Source: Cenarchaeum symbiosum A | Lineage (GTDB): Archaea > Thermoproteota > Nitrososphaeria > Nitrososphaerales > Nitrosopumilaceae | Reading direction: 5' to 3' | Assembly (NCBI GenBank): GCA_000200715.1 | Contig: DP000238.1 | Span: 1,846,849-1,910,848, forward strand | DNA length: 64,000 nt | Part shown: positions 23,764-32,786 of the stretch, one piece after another | How positions within the stretch are numbered: position 1 is the stretch's first letter | Layout of the letters: each line of letters begins with the position of its first letter | Notes under the pieces: generated by a model | Told to the model about the DNA's origin: nothing | What the model saw: the letters and a program-made list of their open reading frames with translations, nothing else | The model's database searches: none | Translations under genes and position numbers: made by a program

Positions 23764-24477
23764 TTGAAGTTCACACAGTCCGAGGTTGACGGGCTCAACT
23801 CCCGGATAGATACGGCTGCAGGCGCCCTCGAGTGGGCGTCAGAGAACCTCCACCCGCGCGTCGCCAAGGCGTCGAGCTTTGGCGCCGAGGATGCCGCCGT
23901 AATGGACATGATGGCCGGGATAAACCCGGGCTTCCGGTTCTTTACGCTTGATACGGGGCGGCTTCCCGAGGCCACCTATGATGCGATGGAGGCGGCAAGG
24001 AAGAGGTACGGGATCAAACTGGAGGTGCTCTTCCCCGATGCTGCAGAAGTCGAAGAGATGGTCAACAAGTCGGGCCCAAACCTGTTCTATGAGAGCGTCG
24101 AGAACAGGAAGCTCTGCTGTGACATACGCAAGGTGCGGCCGACCAACAAGTACCTGGCCGGCCTCGACGGCTGGATCACGGGCCTGCGCAGGGACCAGAC
24201 AAGAAACCGCGGCGGAGCCAGGATGTTCGAGATCGACGGGGGGCACGGCGGAATACTCAAGATAAACCCGATCATAGAGTGGACGTGGGAGCAAATATGG
24301 GCGTACATCAAAGAGCACGACGTGCCGTATAACAGGCTGCTCGACGAGGGCTACGCCAGCATAGGGTGCGAGCCGTGCACCCGCGCCATCAAGCCCGGCG
24401 AGGACCTCCGCGCGGGCAGGTGGTGGTGGGAGAGCAACTCACAAAAGGAGTGCGGGCTGCACGTGAGGCAGAAATGA
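23764..24477 (+). CDS. cysH: Adenylylsulfate/phosphoadenylylsulfate reductase with 4Fe-4S cluster
   Basis: 237 residues. It reduces APS or PAPS to sulfite using thioredoxin. Motifs are '[16 protein letters not shown]' (PP-loop-like), '[18 protein letters not shown]', '[15 protein letters not shown]' (cluster CC), '[10 protein letters not shown]', '[10 protein letters not shown]' (cluster CxxC) and 'KECGLH' (catalytic Cys). The cluster pairs point to the plant/bacterial APS-reductase type, although a CysC kinase is also encoded nearby. TTG 23764 is supported by its TATA box. The next gene, sat, starts in its stop codon (ATGA at 24474). Confidence 0.95.
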   Translation: MKFTQSEVDGLNSRIDTAAGALEWASENLHPRVAKASSFGAEDAAVMDMMAGINPGFRFFTLDTGRLPEATYDAMEAARKRYGIKLEVLFPDAAEVEEMVNKSGPNLFYESVENRKLCCDIRKVRPTNKYLAGLDGWITGLRRDQTRNRGGARMFEIDGGHGGILKINPIIEWTWEQIWAYIKEHDVPYNRLLDEGYASIGCEPCTRAIKPGEDLRAGRWWWESNSQKECGLHVRQK

Positions 24478-25613
24478 GCGAAGGTAACATAGAGCCCCAC
24501 GGCGGGAGGCTAATCAGCAGGCTGTACAGCGGGGACGCCTCCGGCATGGAGAAGGCGGCAATATCGCAGGAGCTTGCAAGCGATGTCGAGAATATCGCAG
24601 ACGGCATATTCAGCCCGCTCGAGGGCTTCTTGGGCAGAAACGACTTTGAGGCGGTACTGGAAAAGGGCAGGCTCGCAGACGGTACCGCGTGGACCATTCC
24701 CATAGTGTTTGATGCAGATGCTGCAGAGGCCGCAAGGATCAAGGCGGCAGGCGATGTGCTGCTCGAGGACCCCTCTGGATCAAAGGTGGCCGTCCTGCAC
24801 GCAGAAGAAGAGTATCCATTTGACAAAAAGGCGGCAGCCGCGCGCGTCTACGGGACTGATGATGCGGCCCACCCCGGCGTATCGAGGATGCTGTCCATGA
24901 AGGAGCGGCTGGTGGGCGGCAGGATAGATCTTGTGGACAGGCCTGAAAAGACAGAGATCCGCAGGCTACGGATGAGCCCTGTAGAGACCCGGCATGCCTT
25001 TGCCGAGTCCGGCTGGAAGACGACAGTCGCATTCCAGACGAGAAACCCCCCCCATGTAGCGCATGAAATGCTCCAAAAGACGTCGATTACAACCAGGGAC
25101 GGGGTGTTTGTCAACCCGATAGTCGGCAGAAAAAAGCCGGGCGACTTTGCAGACGAGGTGATAGTCAAGTGCTATGAAGAGATGATCAAGCACTATTACC
25201 CGGAGAACCGCTGCAGGCTGGGCACTTTGCACACGGAGATGCGCTATGCGGGCCCGAGGGAGGCCATCCACCACGGGATAATGCGGCAGAACTACGGCTG
25301 CACCCACATAATAATCGGCAGGGACCACGCCGGCGTGGGCAAGTACTATGATCCATTTGCGGCCCACCGGATATTCGACGACTATCCGGACCTTGGGATC
25401 ACCCCGATCTTCTTTCCGGCTTTCTTTTACTGCAGAAAGTGCCTCACGTATACGAATCCCAAGGCGTGCCCCCATGGAGAGGGCGAGCGCGAGCAGATCA
25501 GCGGGACGGCCCTGCGGGATCTCATACGGGCAGGCAAGGCGCCAAGCGAGTACATCCTGAGGCCCGAGGTGGCCCGCATCATACTGGAGCACCCGCGGCC
25601 GTTCATAGACTAG
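24474..25613 (+). CDS. sat: Sulfate adenylyltransferase (ATP sulfurylase)
   Basis: 379 residues from ATG 24474. It makes APS and pyrophosphate from sulfate and ATP, the first step of sulfate assimilation. It has the PUA-like N-terminal domain ('[19 protein letters not shown]' style), the catalytic '[16 protein letters not shown]' and '[19 protein letters not shown]'. A C-terminal zinc-type '[16 protein letters not shown]' and '[10 protein letters not shown]' also fit. The length fits the monofunctional archaeal/bacterial Sat. The four-base overlap with cysH means coupled translation, placing activation and reduction of sulfate in one unit. Confidence 0.96.
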   Translation: MSEGNIEPHGGRLISRLYSGDASGMEKAAISQELASDVENIADGIFSPLEGFLGRNDFEAVLEKGRLADGTAWTIPIVFDADAAEAARIKAAGDVLLEDPSGSKVAVLHAEEEYPFDKKAAAARVYGTDDAAHPGVSRMLSMKERLVGGRIDLVDRPEKTEIRRLRMSPVETRHAFAESGWKTTVAFQTRNPPHVAHEMLQKTSITTRDGVFVNPIVGRKKPGDFADEVIVKCYEEMIKHYYPENRCRLGTLHTEMRYAGPREAIHHGIMRQNYGCTHIIIGRDHAGVGKYYDPFAAHRIFDDYPDLGITPIFFPAFFYCRKCLTYTNPKACPHGEGEREQISGTALRDLIRAGKAPSEYILRPEVARIILEHPRPFID

Positions 25614-25644
25614 GTATTTATTCGCCACAGGGATACTGCGGCGC

Positions 25645-26358
25645 ATGAGGACGCCCGTCCTGTTTATAGCGCCAGCACTGCTCTTCGTGCTCGGGGCCGA
25701 CGCACAGCAGGCCGACGAGCCGGTATTTTCCGAGCTCGACGAGGAGTTGGAATCGTCCAACCCGTCTCTTATCTCCGAGCTGGTCGAGCTGCCGGGCGCC
25801 GAGTTCAACCGGGTTGCAAGGGAATCGCCCCAGCTCTATCTTGAGAACCTGCATGATACCAGCTGGCAGGTGACGCTGATCAACGATCTTGTATATGCAA
25901 ACCCCGAGGGAATAGCGGCAATCCGGTTCCACGATGATACGATCGAGGGCAAGTTCATAGAGGTGGGGATGGGCGGCCCGCCGGAGCACCGGTTCTGGGT
26001 GGCGGTGAGCCTTCCGGGAGACGAAGGATACGTGGTGGTCCACCAGAGGGACGAGCGCGGCTGGGTCCCCGAGGGCAAGGCCCTGGTCTCGTATACGGAC
26101 CGCTCGGGCCTGACCGTCAACAACGGCATGAGGATAGTGGTCACCAATCTTGACATCAAGGACTTTGCGATCGGGTCCTACTCTTTTTACGGGCTGCAGG
26201 GCTCGACGGACCCGCCCGGCGTGAACTCGGGCGTCCTGACCGCCGAGTTCCTTTCCGGGGACCCCGGGCAGAACCCGCTGTCTTTCTTTCCGTTTTACGT
26301 CTCTGCCGCGGTTGGGCTGGTCGTCGGGATTCTCTTTTTGACAAAGAAGCGGAATTAG
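25645..26358 (+). CDS. Exported membrane-anchored protein, unknown
   Basis: 237 residues. A signal peptide (MRTPVLFIAPALLFVLGADA) is followed by about 180 residues of extracytoplasmic domain rich in beta patterns ('GMRIVVTNLDIKDFAIGSYSFYGLQG'). A C-terminal helix ('FYVSAAVGLVVGILFL') ends in KKRN. It resembles other single-anchor thaumarchaeal surface proteins in this window in layout only. A TATA-like GTATTTATT is 26 nt before ATG 25645. Its last 203 bases are also the antisense strand of the endonuclease III gene's C-terminal tail. Confidence 0.75.
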   Translation: MRTPVLFIAPALLFVLGADAQQADEPVFSELDEELESSNPSLISELVELPGAEFNRVARESPQLYLENLHDTSWQVTLINDLVYANPEGIAAIRFHDDTIEGKFIEVGMGGPPEHRFWVAVSLPGDEGYVVVHQRDERGWVPEGKALVSYTDRSGLTVNNGMRIVVTNLDIKDFAIGSYSFYGLQGSTDPPGVNSGVLTAEFLSGDPGQNPLSFFPFYVSAAVGLVVGILFLTKKRN

Positions 26359-26989
26359 CATAATACTTGCAGAGGCTCCTTATCCCGCAGACCTCGCACA
26401 TGGGCGAGACCGGCTTGCATATGTTCTGGCCGTACATGACAAAGATGTCGTTTACGTGCAGCCAGTGCCTTTTCGGCACCTTTTTGGTGAGGGCAGCCTC
26501 GGTCTCTTCCGGGGTGCGTGTGTCGACGAGCCCCAGCCTGTTCGATATGCGGTGCACGTGTATGTCCACGGGTATGGCGGGCTTTTCAAACGCGTATACT
26601 AGGACGCAGTTGGCGGTCTTTCTCCCCACGCCCGGCAGGCCGACGAGCGTCTCGAGGTCGTCGGGCACCCTCCCGCCGTATTTTGTATCTATTATCCGGG
26701 CCACCTCCATTATCCTTCTTGACTTGACCCGGTAGAAGCCTATCGGCTTGACTATCCTCTCCACATCCCGGTGCCGCGCGCGGGCAAGCTCGCGGGGCGT
26801 CTTGTATCTTGCAAAGAGCTCCTTGACCACCTTTGTCGTGCTCTCGTCCCTGGTTCTGGCGGAGAGTATCGTGCCGATCAGTATGCTAAACGGCCCCGTG
26901 TGCGCGTCGTGAAGATCCCGCAGGGCGGTCATCCTTGGCGGCTTGACCCTCTGCATGGTGGCCATCATGCCGTCGAGTATCCTCTTCAC
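26156..26989 (-). CDS. nth: Endonuclease III (HhH-GPD, 4Fe-4S)
   Basis: 277 residues from GTG 26989, chosen by the shared TATA box near 27016 (27 nt). Nth excises oxidised pyrimidines and nicks the abasic site. 'LIGTILSARTRDEST', 'GLPGVGRKTANCVLVYAF' (helix-hairpin-helix with the catalytic Lys), 'VDIHVHRISNRLGL' (catalytic Asp) and 'CKPVSPMCEVCGIRSLC' (C-x6-C-x2-C-x5-C cluster) are all intact. After the cluster a 65-residue tail rich in R, K, S and P continues antisense across the exported-protein gene. Most Nth proteins stop near the cluster, so the tail is unusual; it could bind DNA or be read-through sequence. Confidence 0.93.
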   Translation of the reverse strand: MKRILDGMMATMQRVKPPRMTALRDLHDAHTGPFSILIGTILSARTRDESTTKVVKELFARYKTPRELARARHRDVERIVKPIGFYRVKSRRIMEVARIIDTKYGGRVPDDLETLVGLPGVGRKTANCVLVYAFEKPAIPVDIHVHRISNRLGLVDTRTPEETEAALTKKVPKRHWLHVNDIFVMYGQNICKPVSPMCEVCGIRSLCKYYANSASLSKRESRRPAQPRQRRKTERKTAGSARGPRKGTRRSGRPSSRRAGPSSPAARKKSRTRSQSP

Positions 26990-27010
26990 GCGCGCGTGCA
27001 CGCCGTACAA

Positions 27011-27020
27011 GTATTATACC
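27011..27020. promoter_or_regulatory. TATA box apparently shared by nth and PMDh large subunit
   Basis: GTATTATACC on plus (GGTATAATAC on minus), centre about 27015.5. It lies about 26 nt from GTG 27041 (plus) and about 27 nt from GTG 26989 (minus). The 51-base gap holds no other TATA-like sequence. Same geometry as at 19047-19056. Confidence 0.6.
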
Positions 27021-27040
27021 TGCTGTGCCCGCCCGGGCCC

Positions 27041-28192
27041 GTGGAACTGACGGCAGAAGAAGAGGCCGCTCTGGCGGGGGAGGAAGGCGAGGCCCTCCAG
27101 ACCGCCTACCGGATACTGCTGGCAACGGGCGAGGCCACCGACGCCGAGCGGCTCGTCCCCGTCGAGTGGGCCCACGTATCTGGCGTCAACTACAACACGA
27201 TAGGAGACACCGGCGAGGAGTTTCTCGCCGAGCTGAGCCGCAGCGCCCGGGTCAGGACAAAGACCACCCTCAACCCCATGGGGTACGACTCTGAATCGCC
27301 TGGCGGCCACGGCGTTACAGCAGAGTTTGCACGGAGGCAGGAATCCATAAAAGAATCGTACGCGCGGCTGGGCGTCGAGCCGTCCTTTTCATGCATACCC
27401 TATGAGATATACGAGCTGCCCCCGGAGGGCACCCGGGTGGCCTTTGCGGAGAGCAATGCGGCGATATACGCCAATTCGGTGGCGGGCCTGAACACCAACA
27501 AGGAGAGCGCGTTTAGCGCCCTTGCCAGCGCCCTTACCGGCAAGACCACGTACGCGGGGCCCCCTCCGGGGCCGGACGCGGCCGTCCACATGGGAATAAA
27601 AGATCCCGACGAGGTCGCATTTGGCCTGATGGGGTTCTTTGCGGGCAAGCTGGCAGACGGGGCCGTCGCCATATCGGGCGCGGGCAGCCCCGACACCCGG
27701 TGCACAAAGTCGCTCTGCGCGGGGCTGGGCACGTCCGGGACGTGCTCGCGGTACGAGCTGGGGGAGGGCCAGGGGCTCGAGAGGGTGGACTTTGGAAGAG
27801 AAGAGATGCAGTCCGTGCACGACGAGCTTAGCACCGCCGAGGGCGGCGACGTCATAACTCTTGCAAGCCCGCAGCTGGGGCTCGGCGAGCTTGGCGAGCT
27901 GTCCGCCATGCTGGCAGGCAGGCGCTTTGGAAAAATGTGCATGGTGTTCTGCCCGCGCGCCGCACAGAACAAGGCCCGGAGGCTCGGCTATGCGGCAACG
28001 ATAGAGCGCGCGGGCTGCGAGATACTCTCTGACTGCTGCACCTGCCTTACGCCGCTGATCAGCAGGGACGATGTGGACTCTGTGATAACCAACAGCGTCA
28101 AGGGCGCATACTATCTAAAGAACTCCAACAGGGTGGGCGTCGACCTGCGGCCATTGTCCGAGATAATAAAACAGGAGACCGAGCGGGGCTGA
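27041..28192 (+). CDS. Phosphomevalonate dehydratase large subunit (aconitase X catalytic domain)
   Basis: 383 residues from GTG 27041. The archaeal aconitase-X pair dehydrates (R)-5-phosphomevalonate to trans-anhydromevalonate 5-phosphate in the archaeal mevalonate pathway (established for Aeropyrum). The aconitase-X large-domain pattern includes 'EEEAALAGEEGEALQTAYRILLATGEATDAERLVPVEWAHVSGVNY', 'TKTTLNPMGYD', 'CIPYEIYELPPEGTRVAFAESNAAIYANSV' and cysteines near the end ('GCEILSDCCTCL') for the cluster. The small subunit follows with a CTGA overlap at 28189. The promoter is shared with nth. Confidence 0.92.
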   Translation: MELTAEEEAALAGEEGEALQTAYRILLATGEATDAERLVPVEWAHVSGVNYNTIGDTGEEFLAELSRSARVRTKTTLNPMGYDSESPGGHGVTAEFARRQESIKESYARLGVEPSFSCIPYEIYELPPEGTRVAFAESNAAIYANSVAGLNTNKESAFSALASALTGKTTYAGPPPGPDAAVHMGIKDPDEVAFGLMGFFAGKLADGAVAISGAGSPDTRCTKSLCAGLGTSGTCSRYELGEGQGLERVDFGREEMQSVHDELSTAEGGDVITLASPQLGLGELGELSAMLAGRRFGKMCMVFCPRAAQNKARRLGYAATIERAGCEILSDCCTCLTPLISRDDVDSVITNSVKGAYYLKNSNRVGVDLRPLSEIIKQETERG

Positions 28193-28548
28193 AGACAATA
28201 GTCCGCGGGGCAGCATCTGGCGCGATAATCCGGTCGGACATGCCGATAAACTTTCTTGGAGCAGTGGATAAAAAGACGGGCGAGGTCACCGACAGCGGCC
28301 ACGACCTGCACGGCAGATCCTTCAAGGGAAAGATACTGGTATTTCCCCACGGGGTCGGGAGCAGCGTCGGGGCATATACGATATACTCGCTTGCATCCCA
28401 CGGCTCGGCGCCAGCCGGCATGGTGTGCAAAAAGGCGGACCTTACAGTCGCGTCGGGGTGCGCGCTTGCAAACATACCGCTGTACGTGGCGGATGACACA
28501 GAGTACGATTCTCTTGCAGACGGGGAACAGCTCCGGCTGCCCGCCTAG
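28189..28548 (+). CDS. Phosphomevalonate dehydratase small subunit (DUF126), CTG start
   Basis: 119 residues. The swivelling small domain completes the aconitase-X active site. The first ATG (28240) would lose 'KTIVRGAASGAIIRSD', the conserved N-terminal strand of the family (compare GRGISKGKAEGEAL in other archaea). That stretch is in frame from CTG 28189, which overlaps the large-subunit TGA as CTGA, with an AGGAG element upstream. 'NFLGAVDKKTGEVTDSGHDLHG' and 'LVFPHGVGSSVGAYTIYSL' are hallmark segments. It is the second CTG start in this window in exactly this overlap context. Confidence 0.9.
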   Translation: MKTIVRGAASGAIIRSDMPINFLGAVDKKTGEVTDSGHDLHGRSFKGKILVFPHGVGSSVGAYTIYSLASHGSAPAGMVCKKADLTVASGCALANIPLYVADDTEYDSLADGEQLRLPA

Positions 28549-29180
28549 GTGTCCGGCGACGATATGTTGAACGTGTACGAGACGTCCACCGTATCGGTGC
28601 CGACGGGCGTGACGTCCCCGACGTCGGTGGCGGCAAAGGCGGTGCCGACAGCGGCGCAGTCCTCGTACCCTACCGATGCGGCATCTTCGATGCAGACGGC
28701 TATGCTGGCTATGGTCTCGCCTGCGTCAAAGTCCGTGCCCGCGGTAAACGTAAGCGGGCCTATCAGCGCGGTTCCTGCCGCGGTCTCTACTGTTTCTGCA
28801 TCCGGAACAGACTTGCAGGCGTTGGCGCCCGCGGGCCCGCTGGGGGCGGCAAACACGGAGGCGGCATCTCCCTCGTTGAAGTTGACATCATCTATGCCGC
28901 CGTCTATATCGCTCAGGCATATGGTATCAATCCTTAGCCCGTCGGTCAGGACGGCCTCCCCGCTGCGAAAGACCGCGTCTACGATAAAGTCCTCGCCCGC
29001 GTCGAGCAGCCTGTTATGTACAGTCTGCGATGAGAGCACGCTGCCGCCGGTATCCCTGTGGACCACCTCTGCCATGCCGTACATCTGCATGCCGCCGGTC
29101 TCTTCCGATGGCACAAACGCCAGGGCGAGGATGGCAGCAAGGCCGGCCGATGCCGTGAATGCCGCGCTCCGCCCGATCAT
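28545..29180 (-). CDS. Exported protein, paralogue of the one at 54803-55441
   Basis: 211 residues from ATG 29180, whose TATA box (AAAATTATAA, near 29208) is 28 nt upstream; ATG 29195 is too close. The signal peptide MIGRSAAFTASAGLAAILALAF is followed by 'MYGMAEVVHRDTGGSVLSSQTVHNRLLDAGEDFIVDAVF', closely matching 'FYGMVEAVHRDAGGSMISSNVVHNRVVDSGEEHIIDLIF' in the paralogue. The mature domain is acidic, poor in lysine and has a few cysteines ('AVCIEDAASVGYEDCAAVG'). The pair defines a family of about 211-residue secreted proteins. A surface or matrix role is possible; not recognised. Confidence 0.8.
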   Translation of the reverse strand: MIGRSAAFTASAGLAAILALAFVPSEETGGMQMYGMAEVVHRDTGGSVLSSQTVHNRLLDAGEDFIVDAVFRSGEAVLTDGLRIDTICLSDIDGGIDDVNFNEGDAASVFAAPSGPAGANACKSVPDAETVETAAGTALIGPLTFTAGTDFDAGETIASIAVCIEDAASVGYEDCAAVGTAFAATDVGDVTPVGTDTVDVSYTFNISSPDT

Positions 29181-29203
29181 GGAGCCGCGGGGCATCTTGG
29201 CGC

Positions 29204-30643
29204 TTATAATTTTTTTTGGCGGGCCCCCGCCCCGAACTCGGGCGTGATCCCAAGGGACGAGTAGTCGCCAGATACGCACGAAAAGCACATGGAATCCGCC
29301 GGTATGCCCACTGCTGCAGCCAGGTTTTCTGCGTCGTTGTACCCGAGAAAGTCGGCGCCTATGTCGGAGCGGACCTTTGCTATTACGGCCTCGTCGGAGA
29401 GGCCCTTGCCGTCGTCAAACGCGGCAAGCTCCTCCCTTGACGGAAAGTCTATCCCTGCATAGCAGGGGAAGCGGATGGGCGGATAGGTGATCAGCATGCT
29501 TATCTTGCGGGCCCCCGCCCGCTTTAGCGCCTTGATTATGGCCCGGGAGCTTGTCCCGCGCACAAGGCTGTCGTCGATAACCACCACGTGCATGCCCTCT
29601 ATTATCTCCCGTATGGGTATTATCCACCTGTTGATCTCCACCCTGTCGCTCTGGTGCGGCTCGATAAAGCTCCGCAGCGGGCCCTTTTTGCTGTACCTGT
29701 CTTTTAGCAGCCCCTCGTCAAACGGTATGCCGAGCTCCTGCGCGTACCCAAGGGCGGCAGGGCGCGCAGAATCGGGCACCGGTATCACCAGGTCCGCGTC
29801 TTTTATGGGGAACTTTTTGGCAAGGAACCGGCCTATCTGCTTTCTGGCGATGTACACGTTGGAGCCCTCCATCTTGCTTGACGGGTGTGCAAAGTAGGTA
29901 AACTCAAACGAGCAGTGTGCGCGCTCCTTTTCTTTTGCGAACATCTCGCTCTCCATTCCATCGGGGCCGAACTTTATGAGCTCGCCGGGGCGGACGTCGC
30001 GCTCGAGCTTGGCGCCAACAGCGGAGAGTGCCGCGGATTCGGACGCCACCATGTACAGGTTGTCCGCCTCCTTGTGCCCGAGCACCATCGGGCGGAACCC
30101 CTTGGGGTCCCTTGCAGCATGCACGGATCCGTCGTCGGACATGAACGTAAAGCAGTACGAGCCCGCCATTTCATCCTTGAGCACGGCGAGCGCCTCGCCC
30201 ATGCGGCCCTTTTCGGATATTAAAGAGACGAGTCTGCTGGCCGCTATCATCGTATCGCTGGAATTCTGCGGCGTAAAGGTGCAGCCGCCCACCATGCCGG
30301 CGAGCTCGTCGGCGTTGGCTATGGTCCCGTTGTGGGCTATGCAGAGATCCGCCACCTTGAGGGGCTGCGCGTTCTCGAGGCTGCTTTTGCCGACCGTCGA
30401 GTATCTGACGTGCCCTATCGCGCATTTGGACGAGTACTTTTCGGCTATTTTTTTGAACTCCGATGCGGACTGCGAGACCAGGCCGAGTTTTTTGAGCGGG
30501 GGCATTCCCGGGACTGCCAGCCCCCATGCCTCCTGGCCCCTATGCTGCAGGGCCCGCAGCGCGTCTATCGCCATGGGGATCACGTTTGTGCCCGCGAGGC
30601 TGTACATGCCGACCACGCCGCAGTTCTCTCTTACACGGGGCAA
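29204..30643 (-). CDS. purF: Amidophosphoribosyltransferase
   Basis: 479 residues from TTG 30643, one base after the purL stop. PurF makes 5-phosphoribosylamine from PRPP and glutamine, the first purine step. It has a short propeptide before the N-terminal nucleophile ('MPRVREN|CGVVGMYSL'), glutaminase loops ('LQHRGQEAWG', 'GHVRYST') and the PRPP-binding 'VVVIDDSLVRGTSS'. Late cysteines ('FSCVSGDYSSLG') could hold the cluster found in some PurF proteins. It is the third gene of the purQ-purL-purF operon. The TATA box of the next gene lies within its last codons. Confidence 0.95.
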   Translation of the reverse strand: MPRVRENCGVVGMYSLAGTNVIPMAIDALRALQHRGQEAWGLAVPGMPPLKKLGLVSQSASEFKKIAEKYSSKCAIGHVRYSTVGKSSLENAQPLKVADLCIAHNGTIANADELAGMVGGCTFTPQNSSDTMIAASRLVSLISEKGRMGEALAVLKDEMAGSYCFTFMSDDGSVHAARDPKGFRPMVLGHKEADNLYMVASESAALSAVGAKLERDVRPGELIKFGPDGMESEMFAKEKERAHCSFEFTYFAHPSSKMEGSNVYIARKQIGRFLAKKFPIKDADLVIPVPDSARPAALGYAQELGIPFDEGLLKDRYSKKGPLRSFIEPHQSDRVEINRWIIPIREIIEGMHVVVIDDSLVRGTSSRAIIKALKRAGARKISMLITYPPIRFPCYAGIDFPSREELAAFDDGKGLSDEAVIAKVRSDIGADFLGYNDAENLAAAVGIPADSMCFSCVSGDYSSLGITPEFGAGARQKKL

Positions 30644-30644
30644 T

Positions 30645-32786
30645 CTATATCGCCTCCAACGGGCCCCGCCAGGCGCCCCGAGCCTTATCAACGCTTAGTT
30701 CGGCGGAGGCGCCCGCGCCCGACAGGGATATAGATTCTCCCCCGAACCCGCCGGTCCCGTACGGCACGCCCTTTTCGTCCAGAACGCGGAGCACGTCCGG
30801 CAGGCCGGGGCCCCGCACGGCCAGCACGTACCTTGAATGCGTCTCCGAGAATAGCACCCTGTCGCCGGGCATCTTCTTGTGAGGCATGGTATCGAGGTCC
30901 AGTCTGCAGCCGGTCCCGCCCTGGATGCACATCTCCGATACTGCAACACCGAGGCCCCCCTTGGAGCAGTCGTGCGCCCGGGCCAGGCCCTGCCCGACCA
31001 GCGAGGATACCACGCCCATGTTCCGCTGGGATGCAGACAGGTCCACCCGCGGGACCCTGCCGCCGGTAAAGCCGTGTATGTATTCCAGATACTCCGACCC
31101 GCCCATCTCATCAGCAGTATCCCCTATTATCACCAGGGCATCCCCGTCTTTTGCCAGCGGGGCGGCAGGCATATTCTCGGCGAGCCCAAAGACGCCTATT
31201 ACCGGAGTGGGCTTTATGGGGCCCCTCTCCGTCTCGTTGTAAAAGCTCACCTTGCCGCCCACGCACGGTATGCCCGTCCCCCTTGCATATTCAGATATGC
31301 CGTGCAGTGATTCAAGAAAAGTCCAGAACACGCCCGGGTCCTCAGGGCTCCCAAACTGCAGGTGGTCCACCATTCCTATGGGTGTGGCACCCGTGCAGGC
31401 CACATTCCGGCAGGCCTCCTCAAAGCAGCCGGCCGCGCCATTCCGCGGATCCAGGTAACAGTGCCCCGGGTTCCCGTCCATCTTTGCCGCAAGGAATTTG
31501 CCGTTATCGAGGCGCAGCACTGCGGCGTCGTGGCCCGGCCGCAGCACCGTCCGGATTCCCACTTCATGGTCGTACCTGCCGTATATTCTCTCCTTGGAGG
31601 CTATGTTGGGCGATCCCAGCAGCCGCTCCAGCGTATCAGTGAGCAGGGCCGGCCCGCGCACGCCCCCGTCATCTTTTATTCTATCAAGGTATGCAGGCCG
31701 CAAGGACTTTCTCTCGACGGGCTTTGCGTTTGCCACAATCTTTGCTGGCAGCTCGGCACAGCTTGTTCCGTCATGTGTAATGTGCAGCGCGCCGCCGCTT
31801 TTCACGGAGCCTATCACCGAGCAGGGCACGCCAAACTTTGCGCATATATCGGCCAGCCTGGCCGACTTTTCCGGGGGCGTTATGATCAGCATGCGCTCCT
31901 GGGATTCCGATACCATGATCTCGTGCGGGCGCATGCCGCCCTCCCTTGTGTGGACTCTTCCTATGTCTGCTTCTATCCCCACGGAGAGAGAGTCCGCCGT
32001 CTCGGAGAGCGCGCACGCAAGGCCGCCCCCGCCAAGATCCTTCATTGCATGTATGAGCCCCGCGCGCGCCGCCTCAAGGACCGCCTCGATTACGAGCTTT
32101 TCCATGAACGGGTCGGGTATCTGCACGGCCGACCTGTCGTCAGAATCCAGCTGGTCCGACGCAAACTGGGCCCCGCCGACCCCGTCCATTCCCGTCGGCC
32201 CGCCGACGAGAACGACATCGTCGCCCTCGGCGGCGCGGTTTCTCACCAGGTTCTCCCTTTTGCCAAAGCCGATTGCCGCCACGTCGACTATCGCATAGCC
32301 CTTGTACGAGGGGTCGAACCCCACCTCGCCCCCGATAGTGGGCACCCCTATGCAGTTCCCATAGTCGGATATTCCAGATATGGCGCCCCTGAGCAGCCAT
32401 CTGGCGTGCGGGTCGGACGCTATATCGCCAAAGCGCAGCCCGTCTAAAATGGCCACCGGGCGGGTCCCCGCGGACAGTATGTCCCGGACCACGCCGCCTA
32501 CCCCGGTGGCGGCCCCCCCGTACGGCTCTACCGCAGAGGGGTGGTTGTGGCTCTCTATGTGGACCGTGACTACATACCCGTCCCCCACGTCGAGCACGCC
32601 TGAATCGAGGCCGCTTCCTCGTATGACGCGCTCGCCCTCCCTCGGGAGCTCGCCCAGGTGCAGCCTGGACGACTTGTACGAGCAGTGCTCGGACCATTCG
32701 GCTGCCACTATGCTCTCTTCAGTGCCAGTGGGGCTGCGGCCTATCTGCTCCCTTAGCAGCCTGGCCTCTGCGCCTGTAAGGCTCAA
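30645..32786 (-). CDS. purL: Phosphoribosylformylglycinamidine synthase subunit (FGAM synthase II)
   Basis: 713 residues from TTG 32786, overlapping the purQ stop as TTGA. The enzyme converts FGAR to FGAM with ammonia from PurQ. It has the two AIRS-like halves of small PurL: 'EWSEHCSYKSSR', 'HIESHNHPSAVEPYGGAATGVGGVVRDI', 'GVPTIGGEVGFD', 'HAMKDLGGGGLACALSE' and, in the second half, 'HDCSKGGLGVAVSEMC'. The length fits archaeal PurL. A PurS partner is expected elsewhere; none is in this window. Confidence 0.97.
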   Translation of the reverse strand: MSLTGAEARLLREQIGRSPTGTEESIVAAEWSEHCSYKSSRLHLGELPREGERVIRGSGLDSGVLDVGDGYVVTVHIESHNHPSAVEPYGGAATGVGGVVRDILSAGTRPVAILDGLRFGDIASDPHARWLLRGAISGISDYGNCIGVPTIGGEVGFDPSYKGYAIVDVAAIGFGKRENLVRNRAAEGDDVVLVGGPTGMDGVGGAQFASDQLDSDDRSAVQIPDPFMEKLVIEAVLEAARAGLIHAMKDLGGGGLACALSETADSLSVGIEADIGRVHTREGGMRPHEIMVSESQERMLIITPPEKSARLADICAKFGVPCSVIGSVKSGGALHITHDGTSCAELPAKIVANAKPVERKSLRPAYLDRIKDDGGVRGPALLTDTLERLLGSPNIASKERIYGRYDHEVGIRTVLRPGHDAAVLRLDNGKFLAAKMDGNPGHCYLDPRNGAAGCFEEACRNVACTGATPIGMVDHLQFGSPEDPGVFWTFLESLHGISEYARGTGIPCVGGKVSFYNETERGPIKPTPVIGVFGLAENMPAAPLAKDGDALVIIGDTADEMGGSEYLEYIHGFTGGRVPRVDLSASQRNMGVVSSLVGQGLARAHDCSKGGLGVAVSEMCIQGGTGCRLDLDTMPHKKMPGDRVLFSETHSRYVLAVRGPGLPDVLRVLDEKGVPYGTGGFGGESISLSGAGASAELSVDKARGAWRGPLEAI

